From assembly GCF_002575655.3 (NCBI RefSeq), contig NC_053035.3:500122601-500186600 (forward strand): DNA of 64,000 bases. The letters are read 5' to 3'. How positions within the stretch are numbered: position 1 is the first letter of the stretch; every line of letters starts with the position of its first letter. Origin of the DNA: Aegilops tauschii subsp. strangulata (Eukaryota; Streptophyta; Magnoliopsida; Poales; Poaceae). The notes beneath the pieces were generated by a model that saw only the letters and a list, made by a program, of their open reading frames with translations, did not search any database and was not told where the DNA came from. Shown one piece after another: positions 48,884 through 60,760 of the stretch. Both the position numbers and the translations under genes were made by a program.

Positions 48884-51800
48884 TTAGGAGGTAGAAGGAA
48901 ACAGTGCGGGGTATTCTTCGCGCAGACGATCCTCTCGTTCCCAAGTGGCCTCATCTTCAGAATGGTGCGACCACTGGACTTTGAGAAACTTGATCGTCTT
49001 CTGACGTGTGCGGCGTTCAGCTTGGTCGAGAATGCGGACCGGATGCTCTTTATAGGAGAGGTCTTGCTGCAATTCGAGCACTTCATGATCCACAGCTCGG
49101 ATTGGATCCTTGAAGCATCGGCGGAGCTGTGACACATGGAACACATCGTGAACCTGAGAAAGGTTCGGCGGTAGTTCCAGTTGGTATGCCACTTTTCCAC
49201 GCCTTTCGAGAATAGTGAATGGGCCAATATAGCGAGGAGCTAGTTTGCCCTTGATCCCGAAGCGGTGAGCACCCTTCATAGGTGTGACTCGAAGATAAGC
49301 CTTTTCGCCAGGTTGATAGACCATGTCTTTATGATGACGGTCATACTGACTCTTCTGACGTGACTGAGCAGTCTTGAGATTCTCGCGAATAATGCGGACT
49401 TGTTCTTCGGCATCTTGGATAATATCCGGACCGAAGAGTGGACGTTCCCCAGTTTCTGACCAGTTCAGAGGGGTTCGGCACTTTCGTCCATATAACACCT
49501 CGAAGGGGGCCATCTTCAGACTAGCTTGATAGCTATTATTATAGGAGAGCTCAACATACGGGAGAGATTCCTCCCATTTCTTGCCGAAGGAAATAACGCA
49601 AGCTCGAAGCATGTCTTCGAGGATTTGATTGACGCGTTCAACTTGTCCTTGCGATTGAGGATGAAACGCAGTACTGAATGACAGATGAGTTCCCATTGCT
49701 TCTTGGAATCTTGCCCAGAATCTTGAAGTGAATAAGCTACCACGGTCTGAACTGATAACCAATGGAATACCGTGGAGCGAAACAATCCTGGACATATAGA
49801 GCGTTGCCAACTGGCTAGCAGTGATCGTTTCTTTGACTGCAAGGAAATGTGCAACTTTGGAAAGCCGGTCAATGACGACAAGAATAACATCATTACCTTT
49901 CTGCGATTTGGGAAATCCAGTGACGAAGTCCATCTCAACATGGTCCCATTTCCATTCAGGAATAGAGATAGGTTGCAGAGTTCCAGCAGGCCTTTGATGT
50001 TCTGCTTTGATACGACGGCAAACGTCACACTCAGCAACATAACGAGCAATGTCTTGCTTCATATTAGTCCACCAGAATCTCTGACGGATATCTTGGTACA
50101 TCTTTGTACTACCAGGATGGATACATAGAGGCGTATCATGAGCTTCTTTCATAACTTCCTGTGTCATATCCAGGTTTTTCTCTGCACATGGCACCACTAG
50201 GCGGCCCTTGAAGTATAGGGCGCCATCTTCAGAAATGGTGAAGAATGAGGGCTTTCCTTCTGCGAGGTAGCGCTTAATCTTGTGGGCTTCAGAGTCATAT
50301 CCCTGTATTCTCTTGATGGAGTCCAGGAGATCTGGTTCGACGACCAGGGTATTGAGGGAACCCTGGGGAACAACACGGAGGTTCATCTTGCGGAACTCCT
50401 TAGGAGGGGGAGCGAGTGCACCCGGAGGAACAATATGGAGGTTCAGCTTCCTGAATTCTTCAACAAGCGAGGGCTGAACTTTGTGAACCTGGAGGTGGTT
50501 GCAGTAAGACTTGCGGCTCAAGGCATCAGCCATTACATTAGCCTTGCCTGGCGTATAGGAAATACCCAAGTCGAAGTCTGCAACGAGCTCCATCCATCTC
50601 TGCTGACGGAGGTTCAGATCTGGTTGAGTAAACAGATACTTCAGACTTTGGTGGTCAGTGAAGATCTCGCAACGATTACCGAGAAGGTAATGTCGCCACT
50701 GCTTCAGCGCATGAATGACGGCAGCAAGTTCGAGGTCATGAACTGGGTAGTTCTCTTCGTGAGGGCGCAATTGTCGAGAGGCATAAGCAATCACTTTGCG
50801 GTCTTGCATTAGGACACAGCCTAATCCTTGACGGGAAGCGTCTCAGTAGATGACAAAGTCCTTCTTAGTATCAGGTGGAGCTAGAACTGGGGCAGAAGTC
50901 AACTTGTCTTTGAGTGCCTGGAAACTTTCCTGACATTTGTCTGTCCATTGGAACTTGACGCCCTTATGCAACAGGTTAGTCAGAGGCCTGGCGATCTTGG
51001 AGAAGTTCTCGACAAATCGACGGCAATAGCTGGCGAGACCGAGAAAACTTCTGACTTGCTTAACGTTCTTGGGAGGAGTCCAATCAAGAATAGCCTGAAC
51101 TCGTTCAGGGTTGACGGCAATACCATCCTTAGAGATGACATGCCCGAGATAGGTTACTTCGGGTAGCCAGAATTCACATTTAGAGAACTTGGCATATAGT
51201 TGATGTTCTCGTAGCTTTTCCAGCACAAGTCGAAGATGTTCAGCATGTTCTTCTTCGTTCTTGGAAAATATCAGGATATCATCCAGATAAACCACGACGA
51301 ACTTGTCGAGGTAATCCATGAATATGTAGTTCATCAGACAAGAGAATGTGGCTGGAGCATTGGTTAAACCGAAAGACATGACGGTGTACTCGTATGAACC
51401 ATAGCGAGTCACGAAGGCGGTCTTTGGGATATCCTCTTCGCGAACACGGATCTGGTGGTAGCCCAACCTCAAGTCGAGCTTAGAGAACACTGACGAACCC
51501 GCCAGTTGATCATACAGATCATTGATCCGAGGAAGAGGGTATTTATTCTGAATGGTAGCTTGGTTTATAGGACGGTAGTCTTGAACTAACCGGTTTGTCC
51601 CATCCTTCTTCTTGACAAAGAGAGAAGGTGCTCCCCAAGGAGAGCAACTTGGGCGAATGAATCCTTTGCGAAGAGACTTGTCGATTTCCTCCTTAAGCTC
51701 AAGGAGTTCATGCGGCGGCATTTTGTAGGGTCGCTTGGCTATAGGAGTGGTGCCTGGTTTCAAGTCGATGATGAATTCGACAGCTCTAGCAGGGGGAATC

Positions 51801-53362
51801 CCCGGAAGTTCTTCAGGAAAGACGTCGAGGAATTCACGCACGACGGGAATGTTTTCAATGCCCTCGAGTGGTGCAGCGTTCATTGCATTCAATGCATAGA
51901 GCCTTGCCTCGGCATTTTGCACCAGATGGGCTTGGTAAGTAACTATCTCATCCGAAGGGTGTAGCAGATGGACGGTCTTAGTGGTGCAAACGATTGAAGC
52001 AGTATGCGCTGTTAACCAATTCATTCCCAGAATGAGATCAATGCTACAGGACTTCAGTACGATGGGAGAGACAAGAAATTCCAGTCCTTCAATTTCAACA
52101 GTAACATCGCGACTAACCATAGAGGTTTGACATTGGCCCGCTGGGGTGTGTACCACTAGCGGAGTGTTTATCTCTTCGTGATTAATGCCATGCAGGAATG
52201 CAAATTCTGCTGAAATGAATGAGTGGGATGCTCCTGTATCAAATAAAACGGATGCTGGTACTGAATTTACGAGGAGTGTACCCATCACAGTAGCAGGCTG
52301 GTCTTGAGCTTCGCTGAGATCAACGTGGTTGGCATGAGCACGACCTTGAGACTTAGCATTGTTGTTGCGGGGCTGGTTGTTACCACGGCCAGCTGCTGGA
52401 AGGGCCAGTTGATTCTGATTCTGATAGCAGTTCCTGGCAAAGTGACCCGGTTGACCACACTTGAAGCACAGACCATTATCGGGAGTGGGAACAGGAGCCC
52501 CAGGTGGGGGAGCCGGTAGCTTTGACTGCTTAGATGGTGGAGGAGGCAGACGCGGGGCAGCATAAGATTTCCTGGGAGCAGGTGCATTTGGACGATACAT
52601 GCTGTTCGGGATCCATATCTTACGCTTCTGTGAGGGCGAGCTCGAAGATGAGCCCGTGTCACGGTTGCGCCTCTGAGAGCTCTGGTATTCCTGCAGACCC
52701 GTCTCGACATTGATGGCCTTATTCACCAAGGTGGCGAAATCGGCGAAGTCATGCACTAGAAGTGCGAGCTTGATGTCAGCTTGTAGTCCATCACGGAACT
52801 TCTCCTGTCTGCGTGCATCAGTTGCAATGTCTTCTTCAGCATAGCGGGACAAGTCCAGAAACTCCCGCTGATAAGCTTCGACAGTTTTGTTGCCTTGGGT
52901 GAGGTTGCGGAACTCACGCTTCTTCCGGTCCATGACTCCCTGAGGAATGAAGCGGGCACGGAAAGCAGCTTGGAAGTCTGGCCAGGTGATGATTGTTCCA
53001 GCTGGCAGAGTACGCCTGTGGCTGTCCCACCATTGAGCTGCGGGTCCCTTCAAGAAGAAGGAAGCAAAATTGACATAGCTGGCAGGGGCTACATCAGCAG
53101 ACTCCATCTCATAGGTGATGTCACGGAGCCAGTCATCAGCATCCAGAGGCTGAGTTGAGCTGCGGTAGATGGTTGGGTTGAGGCGTATGAAATCTTGAAG
53201 AGTCACTTGAGCTGGCTGTTGGTTCATATTGGGGCGAGGAAACTGAGCCATCATATTTTCCATGAATTGGCGGTTCAGTTCAAACTGTTGGATCATACCA
53301 GCCATGTACTCAGGTGGTGGTGGGGCATCGCCACCACGACCACGACCACCTGGTCTAACCAT
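48884..53362 (-). pseudogene. Gypsy gag-pol polyprotein with a single in-frame TGA
   Basis: The start ATG at 53362 ([20 protein letters not shown]) is chosen over an upstream alternative because gag of this lineage starts so, and CAG precedes it. Domains in order: gag; zinc knuckle [14 protein letters not shown]; protease [12 protein letters not shown] with [13 protein letters not shown] and YLDDILIF; RNase H; integrase with the H-H-C-C region, [20 protein letters not shown], and [12 protein letters not shown]; chromodomain-like end [16 protein letters not shown] and ATWERED. A TGA (50843-50845) replaces the Cys codon expected in the RNase H motif Y-C-DAS, and the frame continues unchanged for 641 codons. 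Otherwise the 1492-codon frame is intact. One mutation (or readthrough) separates it from coding capacity. Confidence 0.93.
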
Positions 53363-53600
53363 CCTGCTAATATATAACAGGGGTAGTTCAGCATTGAGAA
53401 AATTTGCAATGACAAGAATCATTCATGATGAAACATGCATAATTGAAAGGAGCACGATAGCTACTACATAGTAGTCGGCATAGTTTACAAAAGGGGTCAT
53501 GCATAGAGTTCAGTACACAGAGTTCAGGACATAGACTAAAACATCATAGGCGGCACACAGGCTCGCGGCGACTGAAACTAATACTACAAGCAAGCCTACA

Positions 53601-54359
53601 TCAGTCCCAAGAGGTACTGTGGAGGTAATCGTAGCCCGACAGCTGGTAGTGAGGCAACGAATAGTCCTCCACGTCAGCAGACTGGGGGCCGCGGATACTC
53701 AGGGGTAGAGCCCGATGCTCAGGTGGCAGAAGAGAACCAAGTGCGGGAGAGTAGCCTCCCACCTCTGGCCAACCGACACCGTGGGGCATCACGGTCCTGG
53801 CTGGGTAGATCGCAGCACGCGGTACCTGTCCAGATCGGACAAAGGGGTGCAGCAGCGTCAGAGCACGGTAAAGGTGCTGACGGGTGGTGTACATCTCGTG
53901 GCGAAGAGCTCGGTTAGCTCGATCCAGCCCATCAGCATGCAGAACCAGGTGCTGATGGTAGAAGGGCTCTCGGGTGACAGTGGAGTAGGCAGCAGTATAG
54001 TATCCCTCCGCACCAACATCAGAGGCGATAGCAATGTGCCTGAAAGGGGAGGTGTCCAACTCCCGATACTCTCCACGAAGACGTGTCAGAGCAGCATAGG
54101 CTGCATCGTGGACAGCCATATCGATGGTCACACCAATACCATGTGCGGTGTGCAGCACAGTAGTGGAGTCGTACTCCCGAGAGTAGAGGTGGACGGTGGC
54201 ACGGTACTGCTCCTGGTTAAAGTCCTGGTACTCCTCGTAGACGGTGTACTCAGGGTGCCAGCGATAACCCAGATAGGTCATCATCTCAGCTAGCACCGCA
54301 GGTGATCCCGAGGCACCAATGGCCATCGTGTGGCGAACGACCTGCCTCGTGGGTTCCAT
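53601..54359 (-). CDS. ORF0 of the gypsy element, 252 residues, upstream of gag
   Basis: This intact frame is on the element's sense strand between PBS and gag. ATG at 54359 follows CTTTGCTTTCAG, a splice-acceptor-like tract. Related extra frames upstream of gag are known from some grass gypsy elements, with no agreed function. Residues 19-31 look helical (SPAVLAEMMTYLG). Residues 36-75 alternate as three strands (PEYTVYEEY; EQYRATVHLYS; TTVLHTAHGIG). Residues 78-95 form an amphipathic helix (IDMAVHDAAYAALTRLR). This order resembles a double-stranded-RNA-binding domain, but the basic residues before the last helix are absent. The C-terminal half is Pro/Tyr-rich with no motif. The function is inferred only. 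Confidence 0.75.
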   Translation of the reverse strand: MEPTRQVVRHTMAIGASGSPAVLAEMMTYLGYRWHPEYTVYEEYQDFNQEQYRATVHLYSREYDSTTVLHTAHGIGVTIDMAVHDAAYAALTRLRGEYRELDTSPFRHIAIASDVGAEGYYTAAYSTVTREPFYHQHLVLHADGLDRANRALRHEMYTTRQHLYRALTLLHPFVRSGQVPRAAIYPARTVMPHGVGWPEVGGYSPALGSLLPPEHRALPLSIRGPQSADVEDYSLPHYQLSGYDYLHSTSWD

Positions 54360-54676
54360 CTGAAAGCAAAGACGTTTCAAAGGAGTCAAATGACAGTGTG
54401 TGAATTGTTCAAAATACTACTCTAAGAAACAACTATGGTTTATCCATCTTTGGGGTGAACGCGGTCACGGGATCCTAGTGTTAGAGTTAGTAAATTCGTT
54501 TAACCCGAATAGAAGAGAGTTCAGAGTCCCAGAGTAAAGGTCGAGGAGTAAAAGATCCTAGTACCACCCAATGGCGACGTGGGCCCGTAAGCCGCACAGC
54601 CATGTTAGTAAAAGTTTGCAATGTCTAGACTCGACTTCGGCCAAGGAGTGTGGAAGGGGGGTTCCTACAGGCAGTC

Positions 54677-54690
54677 GGCTCTGATACCAA
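54677..54690 (-). promoter_or_regulatory. Primer-binding site of the gypsy element
   Basis: On the minus strand TTGGTATCAGAGCC lies two to three bases inside the 5' LTR end. It is complementary to the 3' end of plant initiator methionine tRNA. Confidence 0.85.
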
Positions 54691-54692
54691 CT

Positions 54693-57600
54693 TGTGACGC
54701 CCCCGATTTGACCGTACACTAATCATGCACGCAAATGTGTACGATCACGATCAGGGACTCACGGGAAGATATCACAACACAACTCTACAACATAAATAAG
54801 TCATACAAGCATTATAATACAAGCCAGGGGCCTCGAGGGCTCGAATACAAGTGCTCGATCATAGACGAGTCAGCGGAAGCAACAATATCTGAGTACAGAC
54901 ATAAGTTAAACAAGTATGCCTTAAGAAGGCTAGCACAAAAGTAGCAACGATCGAAAAGGCCAGGCCTCCTGCCTGGGACCTCCTAACTACTCCTGGTCGT
55001 CGTCAGCGGCCTGCACGTAGTAGTAGGCACCTCCAGTGTCGTAGGTGTCGTCGTCGACGATGGCGTCTGGCTCCTGAACTCCAGCATCTGGTTGCGACAA
55101 TCCGGTATAGAAAGGGGAAAAGAGGGAGAAAAGCAACCGTGAGTACTCATCCAAAGTACTCGCAAGCAAGGAGCTACACTACATATGCATGGGTATATGT
55201 GTAAAGAGGCATATCAGTGGACTGAACTGCAGAATGCCGGAATAAGAGGGGGATAGCTAGCCCTGTCGAAGACTACGCTTCTGGACATCTCCATCTTGCA
55301 GCATGTAGAAGAGAGAAGATTGAAGTCCTCCAAGTAGCATCGCATAGCATAAACCTACCCGGCAATCCCCTCCTCGTCGCCCTGTTAGAGAGCGATCACC
55401 GGGTTGTATCTGGCACTTGGAAGGGTGTATTTTATTCAGTATCCAGTTCTAGTTGTCATAAGCTCAAGGTACAACTCCGGGTCGTCCTTTTACCGAGGGA
55501 CACGGCTATTCGAATAGATAAACTTCCCTGCAGGGGTGCACCACATAACCCAACACGCTCGATCCCATTTGGCCGGACACACTTTTCTGGGTCATGCCCG
55601 GCCTCGTAAGATCAACACGTCGCAGCCCCACCTAGGCTCAACAGAAAGGTCAGCACGCCGGTCTAAACCTATGCGCGCAGGGGTCTGGGCCCATCGCCCT
55701 ATGCACACCTGCACGTTGCGAACGCGGCCGCGAGCAGACCTAGCAACCCACACGATCACGGCGGTTACGTCAAAGCGGTCCAACACGGCGCGCGCCACTC
55801 AGTCGCTGACGTCAAAAGAGCTTCGGCTGATACCACGACGTCGGGATACCCATAACTACTCCCACGTAGATGGTTAGTGCGTATAGACCAAATGGCCAGA
55901 CTCAGATCAAATACCAAGATCTCGTTAAGCGTGTTAAGTATCCACGAACGCCGACCAGGGCCAGGCCCACCTCTCACCTAGGCGGTCTCAACCTGCCCTG
56001 TCGCTCCGCCACAAAGATCCACTTGCGGGTACTCCTACGAGCCGACCCGACTTTAGTCATCACATGTGTCATGTATTTAATATATAAGTATATACCCATG
56101 ATCACCGCCCAGGTGATCACGGCCCGATAGTATAGCACAGCAGACGGACAAGAATGTAGGGCCACTGATGGAAATCTAGCATCCTATACTAAGCATGTAG
56201 GATTGCAGGTAAAGGTATCAACAGTAGTAGCAAGGATAGGCTATGCATCAGAATAGGATATCGAAAAGCAGTAACATGCTACACTACTCTAATGCCAGCA
56301 GTATAGAGGAGAGTAGGCGATATCTGGTGATCAAGGGGGGGGAGGCTTGCCTGATTGCTCTGGCAAGTAGGAGGGGTCGTCGACTCCATAGTCGAACTGG
56401 GCAGCAGCAGTGTCGGTCTCGTAGTCTACCGGAGAGAAGAGGGGGAAGAAACATTAAATACAATGCAAACATAAGCATGACGATGCGTGACATGACAATG
56501 AGCGGTGCTAGGGGTGTCCTAACGCGACAGTAGGTGGTACCGGGGAAGGGGGGGAACATCCGGGAGGTATTCCCGATGTTTCGCGTTTTCGGACAGACGG
56601 ATCGGAGGGGGAAAGTTGCTAGTTCGATAGGTTAGGGAGGTGCGGTGGATGAACGGACTGCGTAGTCGGATTCGTCTCGTCGTTTTGAGCAACTTTCATA
56701 TAGAAAACATTTTCATCCGAGTTACGGTTTAAAAGATATGAATTTTCAAAGTTTATTTGAATTTCTGGAATTATTTAATTAACAGAAAAAGGGATATGAC
56801 GTCAGCATGACGTAGGAGTGACGTCAGCGGTCAACAGTCCGGGTTGACTGGTCAAACTGACAAGGGGGACCCACGTGTCATAGACAGTGGCTTAACAGAG
56901 GATTAAACTAATTAATCTTTAGTTAATTAGCTACTGGGCCCACCTGTCAGTGAGATATTAATTAAACTAATTATTTTTATTTATAAAACATTTTTTTCTT
57001 TTTCTAATTTTTGCGGCGGGGCCCGCATGTCAGTGACTGGGCCTGCCCAGTCAGCAGTTGACTGGGTCAACCCAGTCAACTGGGCCCGTGGGGGCCACTG
57101 GCAGTGACCCAGGGGTGGCCCCAGGTGTGCCACGTCGGCGGCCGGCGCCGGAGTATCGCCGGCGACCAAACGCACGGCGGCGCGGCTCGGGAGGGGCGCG
57201 GGTTTCACGTACAGGGGGTCTCCGGGGGCGTGGCTGGGCGCGTTCGACGCGGCTCGACGTCGCGCGTCCAACGGCGGTGGTCGGAGGGACTGGAACGGCC
57301 GGGGGCGACCGCTACAAGCTCGCCGGCGGCGAGGTGCTACGGGTGCCCGACGGAAGCTACGCTAGAGCGCGCGAACGGCCGAACTAGCTAGCTAGGTGGG
57401 TGCGGCACGGTGCGGTCGGGCTAGCGGGCCAACGCCCGTGACCATTTGGTCACCGGAGACACGCCGACGGCGAGCTCCGTGGCGTGGCGTTCGGGCGCGC
57501 GCGGGGAAGCAGCTACGGAGCGCGAGCGAGCTAGCGGAGAGGGGGAGGAGGTAGAGGAGCTCACCGCGCGGCGCAAGAAAGGCCCGTGGGTGCTTAGGAG

Positions 57601-58432
57601 CAGCAGGTCGTCGCCGGGGAAGAAAGGGGGTCGCCGGCGTCCGAGGTTGAAGGCGAGCTCGGGGAGGCGGTTGCAGTGGCTCCGAGCCTCGACGGAGAGG
57701 CGGAGGGGGTGTAGTCGAGGGCGGCGACGTCGTACGACACGGCGGGGTGGCGAGTGGGGCACGGTGGCCGCGTGAACGACGGGAACGGCGGCGAGCGCCT
57801 CGGGCGTGGGGAAGAGGGGAGCGGCGCGGATCCGGGGGAGGGAAGAGGAAGGCGCGGGGGCCGAGAGGGAGAGCGGTGTGAGTGGGAGAGAGGCACGAGG
57901 GAGCGGGGGCCGATGGTGCCCTTAACCTCTCGCGGGGTTCACCGCCGGCGAGGGGGTTCGGCGGCGACGCTCCCCTGTTCCGACCCGGTCGGGGGAACAG
58001 GAAGGGGACGCGGGGGGAGGTGGGCTGGGCCGGGGCGCGGGGCGCGGGTGGCGGCCCAGCTTGGGCCGGGGGGGGGGGGGTTGGGCCGCGGGTCCAGTGG
58101 GGGGGGGAGGCCTGCTCTTTTTTTCTTTTGACTGTTTTGTTATCTGTTTTCTCTTATTTGTTTATTTCCTTTTTTGTTTTATTTCATTTAAAAGTATTTA
58201 GACATTTTATAAAAATGTGATTTCTCCACCATAATTACCAGTGTATTATTTAGAACCCACTGAACATTTTTGTTTGAATTTTTGAAAACTTTTATTTTCC
58301 ACTTTTAAATTTAATTGAAGTTTGAACTAGGAGTTTGACAAGGGTGTGGTTCAAATGTGATCTAGCCCTGTTTAGCAATATGATTAGCTTAATCACAGGG
58401 GGTTACTGTAGCATGATTCTCGGGGTGTTACA
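54693..58432 (-). repeat. 5' LTR of the gypsy element
   Basis: 3740 bp with the same borders as the 3' LTR. Most differences between the LTRs are transitions plus homopolymer-length changes (for example at about 56330 and 58070). Confidence 0.95.
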
Positions 58433-59324
58433 CCTTCTCTCCTACTCCAACAAGGAAAGGAGGAGTCCTACTCCCGGTGGGAGTAGGACTCCCCCCTTGG
58501 CGCGCCCTCCTCCTTGGCCGGCCACCTTCCCCCTTGATCCTTTATATACGGGGGCAGGGGGCACCCCATAGAGACAACAATTGATCGTTTGATCTTTTAG
58601 CCGTCCGCGGTGCCCCCTCCACCATAGTCCACCTTGATAATATTGTAGCGGTGCTTAGGCGAAGCCCTACGTCGGTAGAACATCATCATCGTCACCACGC
58701 CGTCGTGCTGACAAAACTCTCCCTCAACACTCGGCTGGATCGGAGTTCGAGGGACGTCATCGGGCTGAACGTGTGCTGAACTCGGAGGTGCCGTGCGTTC
58801 GGTACTTGATCGGTCGGATCGTGAAGACGTACAACTACATCAACCGCGTTGAGCTAACGCTTCCGCTTTCGGTCTACGAGGGTACGTAGACAACACTCTC
58901 CCCTCTCGTTGCTATGCATCACCATGATCTTGCGTGTGCGTAGGAATTTTTTTGAAATTACTACGTTCCCCAACACTTTTCGTCCTGCGCGGGCCGGAGA
59001 CACAGCTGCATGACATTCTTTGGGCCGTCCATGACGGAAAAAACCGTGGTAGAAGCGAGGGGGAGGAAAATTTCGGGGAGTTCCCGGTTACCGTGGGAGG
59101 TCGGGGGCCGAGCGATGCGCGTTTCTCTCGTACACGTACGCGCGTGTGTGCGAGGCGTTGGCTCTAACTGAACCCGAGCGAGGCGTTGTGCTCTAACTGA
59201 ATCCGAGCGATTGCACTGCAGGCTATGCGTTACTGAACCCGAGCGATCGATCGATGGCTGTTAACTGAACCCGAACGAGCGATTCCTTCGCTACTGCTGC
59301 TAACTGAAGCCGGTCGATTGGATG

Positions 59325-59590
59325 AACAGTGAGCGTTGCAGGGGGGGTTGGATGAACAGGGAGCGGTGGCGTTGCGTGTGGATGAACAGGACCCCGTGGT
59401 GTGGAGGGCTGGATGAACAGTAGACGGTGGAGGGGTGCCCGTGGAGGGTTGGTTGAACAGGACCCCATGGTGTGGAGGGCTGGATGAACAGTAGACGGTG
59501 GAGGGGTGCCCGTAGAGGGGTGGTTGAACAGTAGCCGGTGGAGTAGCGCTCGGTGGAGGCTGGATGAACAGGAGCCCGTGGAGGCTGGAG
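59325..59590. repeat. Irregular repeats of GGTTGGATGAACAG words
   Basis: Seven or more variants of 'ggctggatgaacagtagacggtgg' occur within 265 bp of CACTA-internal DNA, including two longer near-identical blocks at 59390-59455 and 59462-59530. Confidence 0.75.
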
Positions 59591-59630
59591 GAGGTCGACG
59601 GTGGAGATAAACAGTATCCCGTGGAGTCCC

Positions 59631-60000
59631 GTTTTGCGGTACGCCACACTCCTCCCGATGAACAGGACCCCCATTTCGACCGTAGGAGGTCCGTTTCGTC
59701 CGTTTTGCGGTACGCCACACCCCTCCCGATCAACAGGACCCCCGTTTCGACCGTAGGAGGTCCGTTTCGTCCGTTTTGCGGTACGCCACACCCCTCCCGA
59801 TCAACAGGACCCCCGTTTCGACCTTAGGAGGTCCGTTTCGTCCGTTTTGCGGTACGCCACACCCCTCCCGATCAACAGGACCCCCGTTTCAACCGTAGGA
59901 GGTCCGTTTCCTCCGTTTTGCGGTACGCCACACCCCTCCCGATCAACAGGACCCCGCTCCGAACGTAGCAGGTCTGTTTCCTCCGTTTTGTGGTACGTCA
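59631..60000. repeat. 71-bp tandem array, five copies plus a partial
   Basis: Units start GTTTTGCGGTACGCCACAC at 59631, 59702, 59773, 59844 and 59915, with a decayed sixth at 59985. Neighbouring copies are almost identical. There is no spacer variation, so this is not a CRISPR-like array. Confidence 0.93.
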
Positions 60001-60090
60001 GGCCTCGTTTCCATCGCCTGTTCCGTCCAAGCCCTCCCGATGAACACGACCATGCATTCCGTTCCGACCCAGCCGGTTGGCTCCCACGCG

Positions 60091-60205
60091 TTCCGTTGCC
60101 TCCCGATGAACACGACGCATTTCGTTGCCTCCCCATGAACACGACGCATTCCGTTGCCTCCCCATGAACACGACGCATTCCGTTGCCTCCCCATGAACAC
60201 GACGA
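60091..60205. repeat. About 29-bp tandem array, four copies
   Basis: Units contain CCGTTGCCTCCCCATGAACA and CGACGCAT, starting near 60091, 60120, 60149 and 60178. Confidence 0.85.
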
Positions 60206-60475
60206 CGACGCTGTTTCTCCGTTCCGACCCAGCCATGTACACGAGCTTGACCGTACGTATGCGCGAGTAGGCGTTCGAGACCCCGCCCGTATGTACACAT
60301 ACGTGGCCGTATTTTCTTTCTTGCACCCTGGCCGCTGTACGTACGTGTACATACTACGTGCGCGCCTCTACTACGACACGTGCGCGCCTCTACATCGACC
60401 AGTATGTACGTACACGTTCGCGACCAGAATGACAACGCTACGTACGCTTCGACCAGGTGGGTCCCGACTGTCAGG

Positions 60476-60760
60476 CACTTCCTTGCCTGTGAAGATGTAG
60501 CTGGTGGGTCCCAGCAGTCAGGGGGCGAATCATTTTTTTGCCCGGACGCACTTCCTTGCGAGCGAAGATGTAGCAGGTGGGTCCCAGCAGTCAGGGGGCG
60601 AATCTTTTTTTTGCCCGGACGCACTTCCTTGCCTGCGAAGGTGTAGCTGGTGGGTCCCAGCAGTCAGGGGGGTGAATCGTTTTTTTTGCCCGGACGCACT
60701 TCCTTGCGTGCGAAGATGAAGCTGGTGGGTCCCAGCAGTCAGGGGGAAACGTTTTTTCCG
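60476..60760. repeat. 73- to 75-bp tandem array, about four copies
   Basis: Units start CACTTCCTTGC at 60476, 60549, 60622 and 60697. They share GGTGGGTCCCAGCAGTCAGG and TTTTTTGCCCGGACG. A shorter relic lies at 60780-60850. Confidence 0.9.

Larger units (their letters stand above)
45105..58432 (-). mobile_element. Ty3/gypsy retrotransposon (Tekay-like chromovirus), near-complete, 13.3 kb
   Basis: TSD is CCTTC (45100-45104 and 58433-58437). LTRs are 45105-48848 (3' LTR) and 54693-58432 (5' LTR). About 26 substitutions plus about 7 small indels were counted by eye, roughly 0.7% substitution, so the insertion is young. On the minus strand, PBS TTGGTATCAGAGCC (initiator-tRNA-Met type) follows the 5' LTR at 54677-54690. 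The polypurine tract GTGGAGGAGATT precedes the 3' LTR. Coding order is ORF0, then gag-pol with a C-terminal chromodomain. It is inserted in the Angela-type solo LTR. Confidence 0.95.
43918..58975 (+). mobile_element. Angela/BARE-type solo LTR, split by a gypsy element
   Basis: LTR halves are 43918-45104 and 58438-58975, together 1725 bp. It starts TGAAGGAAATATGCCCTAGA and ends CGTTCCCCAACA. CTTTT flanks both sides (43913-43917 and 58976-58980). A CTTTATATACGGGG motif at 58540-58553 is a likely LTR promoter TATA region. No internal copia body is present. Confidence 0.93.

Noticed and set aside
52285..54293. Alternative-frame ORFs over gag and ORF0 (for example 53715-54293 plus strand)
   Set aside because: They overlap well-supported minus-strand coding sequence in shadow frames.
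43918..58975. A full-length Angela/BARE element with two LTRs
   Set aside because: The two pieces are the left and right parts of one LTR, not two LTRs. They add to 1725 bp and share one CTTTT duplication.
59631..60760. CRISPR-like regular repeats
   Set aside because: Repeats are contiguous with no unique spacers, and the DNA is a plant CACTA element.
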